Shown here one piece after another: positions 33,052 through 41,926 of a DNA stretch of 64,000 bases. This DNA comes from JAJXWB01 sp046349085 (lineage in GTDB: Bacteria > Pseudomonadota > Alphaproteobacteria > Rhizobiales > Beijerinckiaceae). A model generated the notes under the pieces. The model ran no database searches. It saw only the letters and a list, made by a program, of their open reading frames with translations, and was not told where the DNA came from. A program made the translations under genes and the position numbers. Numbering within the stretch: position 1 is the first letter of the stretch; each line of letters begins with the position of its first letter. The DNA is taken from the NCBI GenBank assembly GCA_046349085.1, contig JAXMDA010000005.1, forward strand, positions 248,001 to 312,000. Reading direction: 5' to 3'.

Positions 33052-35010
33052 CTATCCCAGCTTCGGTTCGCGATCGTAGAGCGACAGGTTCGGGTTGAAG
33101 TAGGGGTCGTTGCGGATCGCCTCGCCCCAGTTGGTCAGGAAATATTCGCGCTCTTTCCGATAGACGCGCTGCAGCCGCATGGCGCCGCCGCCGCGGCTTG
33201 CCGACTGATGATGGGCGAGCATGACGCGGCAGTCGCAGATCGTGCGCCAGCCGCGCGCATTCAGCCGCAGGCAGAGGTCGATGTCGTTGAGATCGACAGG
33301 CAGGTTTTCGGCGTCGAAACCGCCGACGGCGTCGAATTTCGCGCGCTCGATCATCATGCACGCGGCCGTCACGGCCGAGGCTTCGTGCGGGACCAGCGAT
33401 CCGCCGAGCCAGCCCCGCGCGCGGCGGCCGAGACCATCGCCGAAATGGCCGGCGACGCCGCCCATGCCGAGCACGACGCCTGCGTGCTGCACGCGGCCGG
33501 TCGGATAGAGCAGCTTGCAGCCGACCGCGCCCACGTCGGGCTGCGCGGCGAATTCCAGCATCCGCTCCAGCCAGGACGATTGCAGGACGACCGTGTCGTT
33601 GTTGAGAAAGACGAGCATGTCGCCGCGCGCGCGCGCCGCGCCGAAATTGCAGAGCGCCGAAAAATTGAAGGGCATTGGGTTCGGCGCGACGGTCAGGCGC
33701 GGTTCGTCGCGCCTGAATTTTTCGAGCGCGGCGAGCGTCGCCGGTTCGACGCTGCCATTGTCGATGACGAGCACGTCGTAGTCGCGATATCCGGTCTTGG
33801 CGAAGATCGAGTTGAGGCAGCGCGCGAGCAGTCGAATCTTGTCGCGCGAGGGAATGACGATCGTGACCTTGCGACCGGCCGCGTGCGGCGGGGATCTGCG
33901 GTTCATTCGCGCCGGGACCGGCGCCTGATCGACGGTCTCGACCAGCGCGCGCGCGATATGGCCCACCTGGTCGAGCGCCGCCCGCGCCAACGCCGCGTCG
34001 ACGATCGCCTGCGGCTCGGCGCCCGCGCCGATGGAGGGCCGCGCGATTTCGCCGCGCAGCAGGGCGGCGCGCCCGACATAGGGACCGAAGGCCTGCCGCG
34101 TCGGGCTCCAGTCCGGCTTGAAGTGCGGGTCCATGGCGCCGCGCGAGACGCGCACGTCGTCGCTGTAGACGATGTCATAGGCGGGATTGCGCGCGAACTT
34201 GGCGAGGAAGGCGGCGAGCGCGTGCGGGGCGAGCCGGTCGCCCGCGCGCAGGAACATCGCGAAGTCGCCCGGGTCGGGCCTCGTAGCGTCCGCGATGCGG
34301 GCATCCTTGTGCGCGCGCGCCCAGGCGGCGGTTTGGTCGTCGGCGCCGGACAGGACAAGCCGCCAGTTCGCGTGGGTCTGCGTGAAGAGCGATTCGCAGG
34401 TGCGCGCCAGCGCATGGCGTTCGAAGGGCGCGGCGATCACGATGGCGATCCCGGCTGCGGCTTTCGGCGTTGTCGGGCCGGCGCGACGGCGCCGCGCGCG
34501 CCAATTGTCGAAATTCTGCGTCTCGGCGCGTTCGAGCACCCATCGCAAATTGAGATCGGCTTCGTCGCGCAGCCGCACCATGCGGGCGCTGGTCGCAAAC
34601 AGGCCGCGGCGCGGCGACGCGATGCGCAGGCGCAACATTTCGCGGGCGGACAGCGCGCGGACGGATTCCACCGCGAAATGGAAGGGGCCCGGCATGTCGG
34701 TCGGGCAGATGCGGATTTCGGCGGTCTCGGGGGGAACCCGGCCGCGCCAGAATCCCGCGCCTTCGGAGGGCGCCGGCATGAGGCCGCTCCAGACGCGGCC
34801 GTCGCCGGCGCGAAACTGCAGGACGGGCCGGGCGACGCGGTCGGTCAGCCCGGCGGAATAGCAGATTTCGACGGCCGCGCCCCGCCGGAAGGGGGCCAGA
34901 GGCTGCAGGTCGAGCCAAGGCGACCCGCTCAGGGCGACGAAGCCGCCGGAATCGGCGGCGACGTCCTTGATCGGACGGAGCCTGAAGGGCGTGGACATGC
35001 GGGCCGACAT
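33052..35010 (-). CDS. Two-domain family 2 glycosyltransferase
   Basis: The protein has about 652 residues if started at the ATG at 35010 (an ATG at 34998 or TTG at 35028 are alternatives). Residues about 1-160 form a non-catalytic beta domain. The first GT-A fold then follows with VIAAPFERHALARTCESLFTQTH and the DIVYSDDVRVS motif, and the second GT-A fold with TIVIPSRDKIRLLARCLNSIFAKT, DYDVLVIDNGS, VFLNNDTVVLQ and a HHQSAS end. Two such units in one chain are typical of enzymes that build cell-surface polysaccharides. The sugar and acceptor cannot be read. It is not inside a visible polysaccharide operon. Confidence 0.9.
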   Translation of the reverse strand: MSARMSTPFRLRPIKDVAADSGGFVALSGSPWLDLQPLAPFRRGAAVEICYSAGLTDRVARPVLQFRAGDGRVWSGLMPAPSEGAGFWRGRVPPETAEIRICPTDMPGPFHFAVESVRALSAREMLRLRIASPRRGLFATSARMVRLRDEADLNLRWVLERAETQNFDNWRARRRRAGPTTPKAAAGIAIVIAAPFERHALARTCESLFTQTHANWRLVLSGADDQTAAWARAHKDARIADATRPDPGDFAMFLRAGDRLAPHALAAFLAKFARNPAYDIVYSDDVRVSRGAMDPHFKPDWSPTRQAFGPYVGRAALLRGEIARPSIGAGAEPQAIVDAALARAALDQVGHIARALVETVDQAPVPARMNRRSPPHAAGRKVTIVIPSRDKIRLLARCLNSIFAKTGYRDYDVLVIDNGSVEPATLAALEKFRRDEPRLTVAPNPMPFNFSALCNFGAARARGDMLVFLNNDTVVLQSSWLERMLEFAAQPDVGAVGCKLLYPTGRVQHAGVVLGMGGVAGHFGDGLGRRARGWLGGSLVPHEASAVTAACMMIERAKFDAVGGFDAENLPVDLNDIDLCLRLNARGWRTICDCRVMLAHHQSASRGGGAMRLQRVYRKEREYFLTNWGEAIRNDPYFNPNLSLYDREPKLG

Positions 35011-35137
35011 CGGTCCAAGGCGTAACAATCCGGCGGGGCGGGGTAAACCGCCTTTGCCGCCGCAGCCGGACCGGGCATTGTCAAACGCGCCCGGCGCCGA
35101 TATGAGAAGCCCGCCCGCGCCGGCTACGGCGCCCGCA

Positions 35138-35213
35138 GCCGCAATAGCTCAGCTGGTAGAGCACCTCATTCGTAATGAGGGGGTCGGGGGTTCGAATCCC
35201 TCTTGCGGCACCA
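35138..35213 (+). tRNA. tRNA-Thr (anticodon CGT)
   Basis: The acceptor stem GCCGCAA pairs with TTGCGGC, the anticodon stem CCTCA/TGAGG encloses TTCGTAA with the anticodon CGT (reads ACG), and the T arm has TTCGAAT. The gene includes an encoded CCA (35211-35213). It lies between the divergent glycosyltransferase gene and a TPP enzyme gene. Confidence 0.97.
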
Positions 35214-35306
35214 GCACTTTCTCCACGACAGTCCGGAACCGGACGCGACGCCGGCCCTCTGGGGGCCGGGATTCGGCGCGGCCGGTCGTCAGGAGAGCGG
35301 CTCGAT

Positions 35307-36965
35307 ATGAATGGCGCGCAGGCTTTGATGCAGACCCTCGTCGACGCCGGCGTCGAGGTTTGCTTCACCAATCCCGGCACTTCGGAAATGCACTTCGTGG
35401 CGGCGCTGGATTCCGCGCCGCGGATGCGCGCGGTCCTGTGCCTGTTCGAGGGCGTGGCGACGGGGGCGGCCGACGGCTATGCGCGCATGGCCGGCAAGCC
35501 CGCCGCGACCTTGCTGCATCTGGGATGCGGGCTCGGCAACGGCCTCGCCAACCTGCACAACGCGCGCAAGGGCAAGGTCCCGGTGGTCAATATCGTCGGC
35601 GATCACGCGACCTATCATGTGCCCCTCGACGCGCAATTGCAGTCGGATATCGAAACCGTGGCGCGCAACGTGTCGCCGGGGTTCGTGCGCACGTCGCGCA
35701 GCACGGCGGAGCTGTGCCGCGACGCCGTCGAGGCGGTGCAGGCGGCCAAGGGGCCGCCCGGCCAGGTCGCGACGCTGATCCTGCCGGCCGACGTCTCCTG
35801 GGGCGAGGGCGGCGCGCCGGAGCCGGCGCCGGCCATCGCCAAGCCTGTCGCCGCCGCCGACGCGGACGTGCAGGCGATTGCCGACGCCATTCGTTCGGGC
35901 GGCCGCACGGCGATCCTGCTCGGCGGCGGCGCGCTGCGCGACAGCGCGTTGCAGACGGCGGCGCGCATCGCGGCGCATAGCGGCGTCAAGCTGTTGACGG
36001 AGACGTTTCCCGCGCGCCTCGAGCGCGGCGCCGGCGCGCCGGCCGTCGAGCGCCTCGCCTATCTCGCCGAAATGGCTTCGCTGCAATTGCGCAACTTCGA
36101 CCGTCTGGTGCTGGTCGACGCCAAGGCGCCCGTGTCGTTCTTCGCCTATCCCGGCAAGAAGAGCTATCTCGTACCGGAAACCTGCGCGGTGCACGAATTG
36201 TCGTCGCCGGAGCAGGACGCCGCCGCCAGCCTGAGGAAGCTCGCCATGGCGCTTGGCGCCGACAATGCGCCGCCCGCGCCCGCGCCCGCGAGCCGGCCGC
36301 CGGCGCCGCGCGGCAAGAAGCTCACCGCGGAGAAAGTGTGCAAGGCCATCGGCCATCTGCTGCCGGAGGAGGCGATCGTCGTCGACGAGGCGATCACGTC
36401 CGGGCTGATGCTGTCGAAATACACGGCTGGCGCGCCGCGTCACGACCTGCTGACGCTCACCGGCGGCGCGATCGGGCAGGGCCTGCCGAACGCGGTCGGC
36501 GCGGCCATCGCCTGCCCGGATCGTCCCGTGCTGGCGCTGATCGGCGACGGCAGCTCGATGTATACGATCCAGGCCCTGTGGACGATGGCGCGCGAGAAGC
36601 TGAACGTCACGACGATCATCTTCAACAACGCGTCCTATTCCGTGCTCAACGTCGAGCTGGAGCGCGTCGGCGCCGACAAGATCGGTCCGAAAGCGCGCGC
36701 GCAGCTCGACCTGAAAGGGCCGACGCTGAATTTCTCGCAGCTTGCGGAAGGCATGGGCGTGCCGGCGGCGCGCGCGAGCGACCCGCAAGGTTTCACGTCG
36801 GCGCTGGAACGCGCGCTGCGCACGCCCGGCCCGCATCTCATCGAGGCGATGACGCCGCCGACGCTGTCGGGACTGCGGCTGCGGCTGTTGCCGCACATCC
36901 TCGGCTCCCTCGACAAGATGCCGCAGCCCTTGGCGCAGATGCTCAAGCGTAAGATCGCGCCTTAG
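35307..36965 (+). CDS. Acetolactate synthase large-subunit-like TPP enzyme
   Basis: This 552-residue thiamine diphosphate enzyme has the standard three domains: an N-terminal pyrimidine-binding half with the catalytic-type glutamate in LFEGVATGAADGYARMAGK, a central NAD/FAD-like fold, and a C-terminal diphosphate domain with LIGDGSSMYTIQALWTMAREKLNVTTIIFNN, the GDG-x24-NN thiamine motif. It is related to IlvB but lacks a neighbouring ilvN and is part of a subgroup of ALS-like proteins of uncertain substrate. Start at the ATG at 35307 with AGGAGA upstream; an earlier in-frame start would overlap the tRNA-Thr. It is followed after 26 bases by an FAD-dependent dehydrogenase, suggesting a two-step pathway, whose nature cannot be told. 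Confidence 0.9.
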   Translation: MNGAQALMQTLVDAGVEVCFTNPGTSEMHFVAALDSAPRMRAVLCLFEGVATGAADGYARMAGKPAATLLHLGCGLGNGLANLHNARKGKVPVVNIVGDHATYHVPLDAQLQSDIETVARNVSPGFVRTSRSTAELCRDAVEAVQAAKGPPGQVATLILPADVSWGEGGAPEPAPAIAKPVAAADADVQAIADAIRSGGRTAILLGGGALRDSALQTAARIAAHSGVKLLTETFPARLERGAGAPAVERLAYLAEMASLQLRNFDRLVLVDAKAPVSFFAYPGKKSYLVPETCAVHELSSPEQDAAASLRKLAMALGADNAPPAPAPASRPPAPRGKKLTAEKVCKAIGHLLPEEAIVVDEAITSGLMLSKYTAGAPRHDLLTLTGGAIGQGLPNAVGAAIACPDRPVLALIGDGSSMYTIQALWTMAREKLNVTTIIFNNASYSVLNVELERVGADKIGPKARAQLDLKGPTLNFSQLAEGMGVPAARASDPQGFTSALERALRTPGPHLIEAMTPPTLSGLRLRLLPHILGSLDKMPQPLAQMLKRKIAP

Positions 36966-36991
36966 CAAACAACGAGACGATGAGGGGCGCC

Positions 36992-38593
36992 ATGGCCGCC
37001 ACAATCCAGTCCGACGTCGTGATTGCGGGCGGAGGCCTGGCGGGAATCGTCGCCGCGCTCGAAGCCTTGCGCGCCGGCAAGTCGGTCGCGCTGGTCGACA
37101 GGGACACGCCGGAGCGATTCGGCGGCCTCGCGCTCTGGGCCTTCGGCGGCATGGCGCTTGTTGGCACGCCGTTGCAGGCGCGCATGAAGATCCCCGACAC
37201 GCCGGAGCGCGCGCTCGCCGACTGGCTGCGGTTCGGCGAGCTCGGCGAAGACGAGCGCTGGCCGCTGGCCTGGGCGCGCTATTACGTCGAGCATTCGCGC
37301 AGCGAGGTCTACGACTGGCTGATAGCGCAGGGCGTGACCTTCATGCCGGCGGTCAACTGGGTCGAGCGCGGGATGAACGGCGACGGCAATTCGCTGCCGC
37401 GCTATCACATCGTCTGGGGCACGTCGCAATTCCTCACGCGCACGCTCATCGCGGCGATGCGCGCCGCCGACAGCGGCGGGAAGCTGACGCTATTGCACCG
37501 TCATCGCATCGCCGCCCTCGATCACGATGCGGGCGCGGTTTCCGGCGCGCTGGCGATCGACGAGGAGACGGGCGCGGAAACGCGCATCGCGGCGCCCATC
37601 GTCGTGCTGGCCATGGGCGGCATCAACGGTTCGCACGAACAGGTTCGCGCCAATTGGGTCAAGGGGCGGCCGATGCCGGGCGCGATGCTGAACGGCGCGC
37701 ATCCCTATGCCGACGGCAAGCTGCATCATCTGGCCGCCGATTCGCTCGGCGCGCAGATCACGCACGCCGGCGAGATGTGGAATTACGCCGCCGGCTTCCC
37801 GCATCCGTTTCCGCACTTTCCCGGCCACGGCCTTTCGGCCGTCCCCTGCAAGTCGGCGCTGTGGCTCAACCACAGGGGCGAGCGCATCGGGCCGGAGCCG
37901 CTGGTGACGGGCTTCGATACGCACATCCTGTGTCAGCGCGTCGCCGCGCAGGAAAAGCCCTACACCTGGCACCTGCTGAACTGGCGAATCGCGGCGAAGG
38001 AATTCGCGATTTCCGGCGCCGAGCACAATCCGCGCGTGCGCGACCGGCAGATGCCGATGTTCCTGAAAGAGACGCTGTTCGGCAATCACCGGCTCGTCCG
38101 GCAGATGCAGAACGAGAGCAGGCACTTTCTGGTCGACGACACGCTGGCGGGACTTGCCGCCAGGATGAACGCGCTGACCGGTTCGGACGACGTGAAGCCC
38201 GAGACCTTGCAGGCGACCGCCGACGCCTTCGACGCCAATTTCGCCAACGGGTCGAAGCTGCACAACGACGACCAGATCCGCCGCATCCTGCACGCGCGGC
38301 AGTGGGGTCCCGACAAGCTGCGCACCTGCAAGCCGGCGCCGCTGCAGAAGCCGGGCGCAGGCCCCTACATCGCCATCCAGATGCAGCTCGTCACGCGCAA
38401 GAGCCTCGGCGGCCTGCAGACGGACCTGCAGAGCCGCGTGCTGGACGCGCGGGGCGAGCCGATTTCCGGACTGTTCTGCGTCGGCGAGGCGGCGGGTTTC
38501 GGCGGCGGCGGCGCATCGGGCAAGCGCTCGCTCGAAGGCACGTTCTTGCCGGGGTGCATTCTGACCGCACGCGCGGCCGTCCGCGCCATGTGA
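36992..38593 (+). CDS. FAD-binding dehydrogenase (3-ketosteroid dehydrogenase/fumarate reductase-like)
   Basis: This 533-residue flavoprotein has the N-terminal dinucleotide fold VVIAGGGLAGIVAALEAL, the FAD-contact region GGLALWAFGGMALV, and the C-terminal FAD loop LFCVGEAAGFGGGGASGKRSLEG. It matches the family of FAD-binding dehydrogenases related to 3-ketosteroid delta-1-dehydrogenase and flavocytochrome fumarate reductase. The substrate cannot be identified; steroid metabolism is not supported by neighbours. The start is the ATG at 36992. It is 26 bases behind the TPP enzyme gene and very likely in one transcript with it, so the pair may act on a common keto or enoyl compound. Confidence 0.88.
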   Translation: MAATIQSDVVIAGGGLAGIVAALEALRAGKSVALVDRDTPERFGGLALWAFGGMALVGTPLQARMKIPDTPERALADWLRFGELGEDERWPLAWARYYVEHSRSEVYDWLIAQGVTFMPAVNWVERGMNGDGNSLPRYHIVWGTSQFLTRTLIAAMRAADSGGKLTLLHRHRIAALDHDAGAVSGALAIDEETGAETRIAAPIVVLAMGGINGSHEQVRANWVKGRPMPGAMLNGAHPYADGKLHHLAADSLGAQITHAGEMWNYAAGFPHPFPHFPGHGLSAVPCKSALWLNHRGERIGPEPLVTGFDTHILCQRVAAQEKPYTWHLLNWRIAAKEFAISGAEHNPRVRDRQMPMFLKETLFGNHRLVRQMQNESRHFLVDDTLAGLAARMNALTGSDDVKPETLQATADAFDANFANGSKLHNDDQIRRILHARQWGPDKLRTCKPAPLQKPGAGPYIAIQMQLVTRKSLGGLQTDLQSRVLDARGEPISGLFCVGEAAGFGGGGASGKRSLEGTFLPGCILTARAAVRAM

Positions 38594-38606
38594 TCGCGCG
38601 AGGCGC

Positions 38607-39320
38607 TCAGCGCCGGCCTGCCGGCGCGGGCGGCGGAACGGCGGCGTCGACGCGCAGGCCGAAGTTGCGGGCGACGAACAGGCCGCCGTGCATCAGGCCG
38701 CCCTCGTCGATGCCGTGGCCGACGCCGAAGGAGATGTGCCACTGGCAGGGAATATCCGCCTTGGCGAGCGCGTCGGCCGAATCGAATAGGGCGTCGAGCG
38801 GAATGACGTCGTCGGAATCGCCATGCACGAGCAGGATCGGCGGCGGGCCGCCGTCACGGCCGCGCGCCGTCGCCTCGGCAAGGTGCTCGGGGCCGACGAG
38901 CGCGCCGGAATAGCCGAGAATGCAGGCCGGCGCCCGCCTGCGGCGCAGGCCTGTGTGCAGGGCCATCATCGTGCCCTGGCTGAAGCCGACGAGCGCGAGC
39001 GCGGTTTCGTCGAGGCCGAGCTTGTCGAGCTCCGAATCGAGAAAGGCGTCGAGCGTCGGACGCGCCTTGACGACGCCGGTCCAGCGTTCGGCGGGATCGC
39101 GCATGGTCAGCGAGAACCATTGCCGGCCGGACGGCGCCATGGCGCAGAGTTCGGGCGCGTGCGGCGCGACGAACAGGGCGTCCGGCAGAAAGGAGCGCCA
39201 CTGGCGGCCGAGTTCGATCAGGTCGTTTCCGTCCGCGCCGTAACCGTGCAGGAAGACGACGAGCTGGCGCGGCGCGCCCGATTTCGGCGCAAGGCGAGGT
39301 CCGTCGATGGGGGCGGCCAT
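38607..39320 (-). CDS. Phospholipase/carboxylesterase family alpha/beta hydrolase (YpfH-like)
   Basis: This 237-residue hydrolase matches the small carboxylesterase/acyl-protein thioesterase family: the oxyanion-loop LHGYGADGNDLIELGRQW, the nucleophile motif GFSQGTMMAL, an aspartate region HGDSDDVIPLD, and a histidine near GVGHGID. Such enzymes hydrolyse esters or thioesters of short or medium acyl chains. The gene follows the AlkA-type glycosylase with 13 bases between, so they are in one transcript. Pro/Ala-rich tail. Natural substrate unknown. Confidence 0.9.
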   Translation of the reverse strand: MAAPIDGPRLAPKSGAPRQLVVFLHGYGADGNDLIELGRQWRSFLPDALFVAPHAPELCAMAPSGRQWFSLTMRDPAERWTGVVKARPTLDAFLDSELDKLGLDETALALVGFSQGTMMALHTGLRRRRAPACILGYSGALVGPEHLAEATARGRDGGPPPILLVHGDSDDVIPLDALFDSADALAKADIPCQWHISFGVGHGIDEGGLMHGGLFVARNFGLRVDAAVPPPAPAGRR

Positions 39321-39333
39321 GATTTCTCCTGAC

Positions 39334-40173
39334 TCAGGCGAGCGCCATGCCGGCGCGGCCCTCTTTTACGACGCGATAATAGGCCCACAGAAGCCGCGCC
39401 GCGACGCCGCGATGCGGCCGCCAGCGCTCGCCGATCTTCTCGAGCTTCTTCGTATCGGGGCGCGCGCGCAGGTTGAGCGCGATGCGCGCGGCTTCCTGCA
39501 GGGCGAGGTCGCCGGCCGGCCAGGCGTCGGGATGGCCGAGGCAGAACAGCAGAAAGATGTCCGCGGTCCACGGGCCGATCCCATGCACGGCGCAGAGCGC
39601 GGCATGGGCGTCCTCGGCGCTCATGGCGGCGAGCGCGTCGAGATCGAGCGCCTTCGATTCGAGCGCATGCGCGATGGCGCGCAGCGTCTTCATCTTCGGC
39701 GAGGAAAGGCCGCAGCCGCGCAGGATTTCGTCGGTCGCCAGCGTCAGCGCGCGCGCTTCGAGCTGCGGAAAGGCGTTATTGAGACGTGCGTAAATGGCGT
39801 TGGCGCTGGCGGTCGAAACCTGCTGGCCGACGACGATCCAGGCGAGGCCGGCAAAGCCGGGCTCCCGGCGGCGCAGCGGCGGATGGCCGGCCGTTTCCAG
39901 CATGTGGCCGACGCCCTCGGGGTCGATGTCGCGCAGCGCGGCGACGGCGAGCGCCAGCGTGGCCTCGTCGAGCACGAGCGGGCCCGGCGCATAGACGCGG
40001 GGTTTGGCGACGACGCGGCGCCGGCGCGCAGGCCCTTTTCGCGCCGCCGCCTTTCCGGGCGCCGCTGGCTTCGTCGTAGGCTTGATCGGCGAGGCCTTCT
40101 TGGCCGCAACCTTCTTCTTCGGCGCAGACGCGGGCTTGCGCGCGCCGGCTGACGAACTTTTCCGCTTGGCTAT
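39334..40173 (-). CDS. AlkA/HhH-GPD type DNA-3-methyladenine glycosylase with basic N-terminal tail
   Basis: The catalytic part (GTG at 39975 to the end, 213 residues) is an HhH-GPD DNA glycosylase of the AlkA type: WIVVGQQVSTASANAIYARL, the helix-hairpin-helix with HGIGPWTADIFLLFCLG and the catalytic aspartate D in GDLAL. It removes alkylated bases from DNA. The reading frame continues upstream for 66 more codons without stop, giving a Lys/Ala/Arg/Pro-rich tail that would hold the enzyme near DNA. No ATG, GTG or TTG occurs in that stretch. The frame instead has an ATA codon (40171-40173) directly after an SD-like GGGAGA (40181-40186) in a MAKRKSS-like context. The start could thus be AUA, or translation may begin at the internal GTG. 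The coordinates given use the ATA. Confidence 0.75.
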   Translation of the reverse strand: MAKRKSSSAGARKPASAPKKKVAAKKASPIKPTTKPAAPGKAAARKGPARRRRVVAKPRVYAPGPLVLDEATLALAVAALRDIDPEGVGHMLETAGHPPLRRREPGFAGLAWIVVGQQVSTASANAIYARLNNAFPQLEARALTLATDEILRGCGLSSPKMKTLRAIAHALESKALDLDALAAMSAEDAHAALCAVHGIGPWTADIFLLFCLGHPDAWPAGDLALQEAARIALNLRARPDTKKLEKIGERWRPHRGVAARLLWAYYRVVKEGRAGMALA

Positions 40174-40220
40174 AGTTGTGTCTCCCGAGGTCGGGTCCGC
40201 CTCAATGTGACGAGTGGGGA

Positions 40221-41093
40221 ATGAGCGAGCCGCAAAGTCAATCCGTCTGGCGGTTCGCTCCGTCGCCCAACGGCCTGCTGCATCTCGGCCACGCCTATTC
40301 GGCGCTGCGCAATTTCGACGGCGCGCGGCGCGCGGGCGGCCGGTTCCTGCTGCGCATCGAGGATATCGACGCCGGCCGCAGCCGGCCGGAATTCGAGGCG
40401 GCGATCTACGAAGATCTCGCCTGGCTCGGCCTGAGCTGGGAGACGCCGGTGCGCCGGCAGTCCGAGCATCTCGGCGAATATGCGCTCGCCGTCGATCGCC
40501 TGAAGAACAGCGGCGTGGTCTATCCCTGCTTCTGCACGCGCGGCGAAATTGCGCGCGTAGTCGCCGACGTCGCGGACTGGCCGCGCGATCCCGACGGCGC
40601 GCCGCTCTATCCCGGCACGTGCAAGCGCATGGGCCGCGACCAGCGCGAAGCCTTCCTTATGGCGGGGCGCCATGCAGCGATGCGGCTCGACATGCCCGAC
40701 GCCTGCGCGCGGCTCGAACAGACGCTGGGCTGGCGTGAATTCGGGGAGGGCGAGGAATGTCGCGACGTGCGCGCCGAACCGCAGCTCTGGGGCGATACGA
40801 TCGTCGCGCGGCGCGACGTTCCGACGAGCTACCATCTCTCCGTCGTCGTCGACGACGCCCTGCAGGGCGTGACCGACGTGGCGCGCGGCATGGACCTTTT
40901 TCACGCGACGAGCGTCCATCGCCTCCTGCAGGCGCTGCTCGACCTGCCGGCGCCGAACTACCGGCATCACCGGCTCATTCTCGACGGCGCGGGCGACAAA
41001 TTGTCGAAAAGCCGGGGGTCCACGACCTTGCGCGATCTGCGCGCCGAAGGGGCCACGCCCGCCGATGTCAGGCGGATGGTCGGGCTGGGCTGA
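40221..41093 (+). CDS. gluQ: Glutamyl-Q tRNA(Asp) synthetase
   Basis: This enzyme attaches glutamate to queuosine in the wobble position of tRNA-Asp. It is the shortened relative of glutamyl-tRNA synthetase with only the catalytic half: 290 residues here, the ATP motif FAPSPNGLLHLGHAYSAL (HLGH residues 21-24), the zinc-like cysteines CFC and C in YPGTCKRM, and the KLSKS loop near the end (DKLSKSRGS). The anticodon-binding half is missing, as in the family. Start at the ATG at 40221 with GGGGA upstream. It is divergent from the AlkA-type glycosylase gene. Confidence 0.93.
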   Translation: MSEPQSQSVWRFAPSPNGLLHLGHAYSALRNFDGARRAGGRFLLRIEDIDAGRSRPEFEAAIYEDLAWLGLSWETPVRRQSEHLGEYALAVDRLKNSGVVYPCFCTRGEIARVVADVADWPRDPDGAPLYPGTCKRMGRDQREAFLMAGRHAAMRLDMPDACARLEQTLGWREFGEGEECRDVRAEPQLWGDTIVARRDVPTSYHLSVVVDDALQGVTDVARGMDLFHATSVHRLLQALLDLPAPNYRHHRLILDGAGDKLSKSRGSTTLRDLRAEGATPADVRRMVGLG

Positions 41094-41097
41094 AGGC

Positions 41098-41895
41098 TCA
41101 GCGCGCGAAGACCGCGCCCGCCGCCTGGCGCAGCGGATTGGCGGGGTCGGCCAGCAATTTGAACGCCATGGCGCAGCAGACGGCGACGAGCAGCGGACGA
41201 ATGAGCCGCGCCCCGAGCCGCATCGCCAGCCGCGCGCCGACCTGCGCGCCGAGAAAGGCGAAGACGGCCATGGCGATCCCGACCGGCCAGACGACGGCGC
41301 CGGTCGCCGCATAGAGGCCGAGAGAGCCGAGATTGCTCGCGGCGTTGGCGATCTTGGTGTGCGCGGTCGCCCGCACGATTCCGTAGCCGAGCAGGCCGAC
41401 GAAGCCGATCATGTAGAAGGAGCCCGCGCCGGGGCCGAAGACGCCGTCGTAGAAGCCGACGAGCGGCGCGACGCTCGCCGCGAAGAGCGCCGGCCCGATG
41501 CGCGCGTGGGCGGCGTCGTCCGACAGGCGCGGCGCGAGCAGGAAGTAGAGGGCGATGGCGACGAGCAAGGCCGGAGCGAGCGCTTCCAGCGCGCGCCGCT
41601 CGACGAGCGTCACGGACAGCGCGCCGAAGACGGAGGCTGCGCCGGCGACGAGGGCGACCGGCGCGGCCGCGCGCCAGTCGATCAGCCGGGCGCGGGCGAA
41701 GGCGATGGCGGACGATATCGCGCCGGCCGCGCCCTGCGCCTTGTTGGTGGCGATGGCCGTGACCGGATCCATGCCGGACAGCATCAGCGCGGGCACGGTC
41801 AGAAGGCCGCCGCCGCCGCCGATGGCGTCGACGCAGCCGGCGAGCCCGGCGACGGCGCAGAGAAGCGCGAGCGTCTGCGGATCGGCGCCGATCAT
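41098..41895 (-). CDS. TSUP/TauE-SafE family membrane exporter
   Basis: This 265-residue protein has about eight membrane helices and the family features of TauE/SafE (TSUP) transporters: a GCVDAIGGGGGLLTVPAL start, an internal second half AALVGFYDGVFGPGAGSFYMIGFVGLLGY, and RLIRPLLV. TSUP proteins export sulfite, sulfonates or other small organic anions. The gene is convergent with gluQ, leaving four bases between the ends, and directly follows the M23 peptidase gene in the same direction (31 bases apart). The substrate cannot be assigned. Confidence 0.88.
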   Translation of the reverse strand: MIGADPQTLALLCAVAGLAGCVDAIGGGGGLLTVPALMLSGMDPVTAIATNKAQGAAGAISSAIAFARARLIDWRAAAPVALVAGAASVFGALSVTLVERRALEALAPALLVAIALYFLLAPRLSDDAAHARIGPALFAASVAPLVGFYDGVFGPGAGSFYMIGFVGLLGYGIVRATAHTKIANAASNLGSLGLYAATGAVVWPVGIAMAVFAFLGAQVGARLAMRLGARLIRPLLVAVCCAMAFKLLADPANPLRQAAGAVFAR

Positions 41896-41926
41896 CGGCG
41901 CGAGGCGGCCGGGCCGGGACTGCGGA

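Noticed and set aside
35138..38593. Genomic island at tRNA-Thr
   Set aside because: No direct repeat of the tRNA end or integrase was seen, and composition of the following genes is like the rest.
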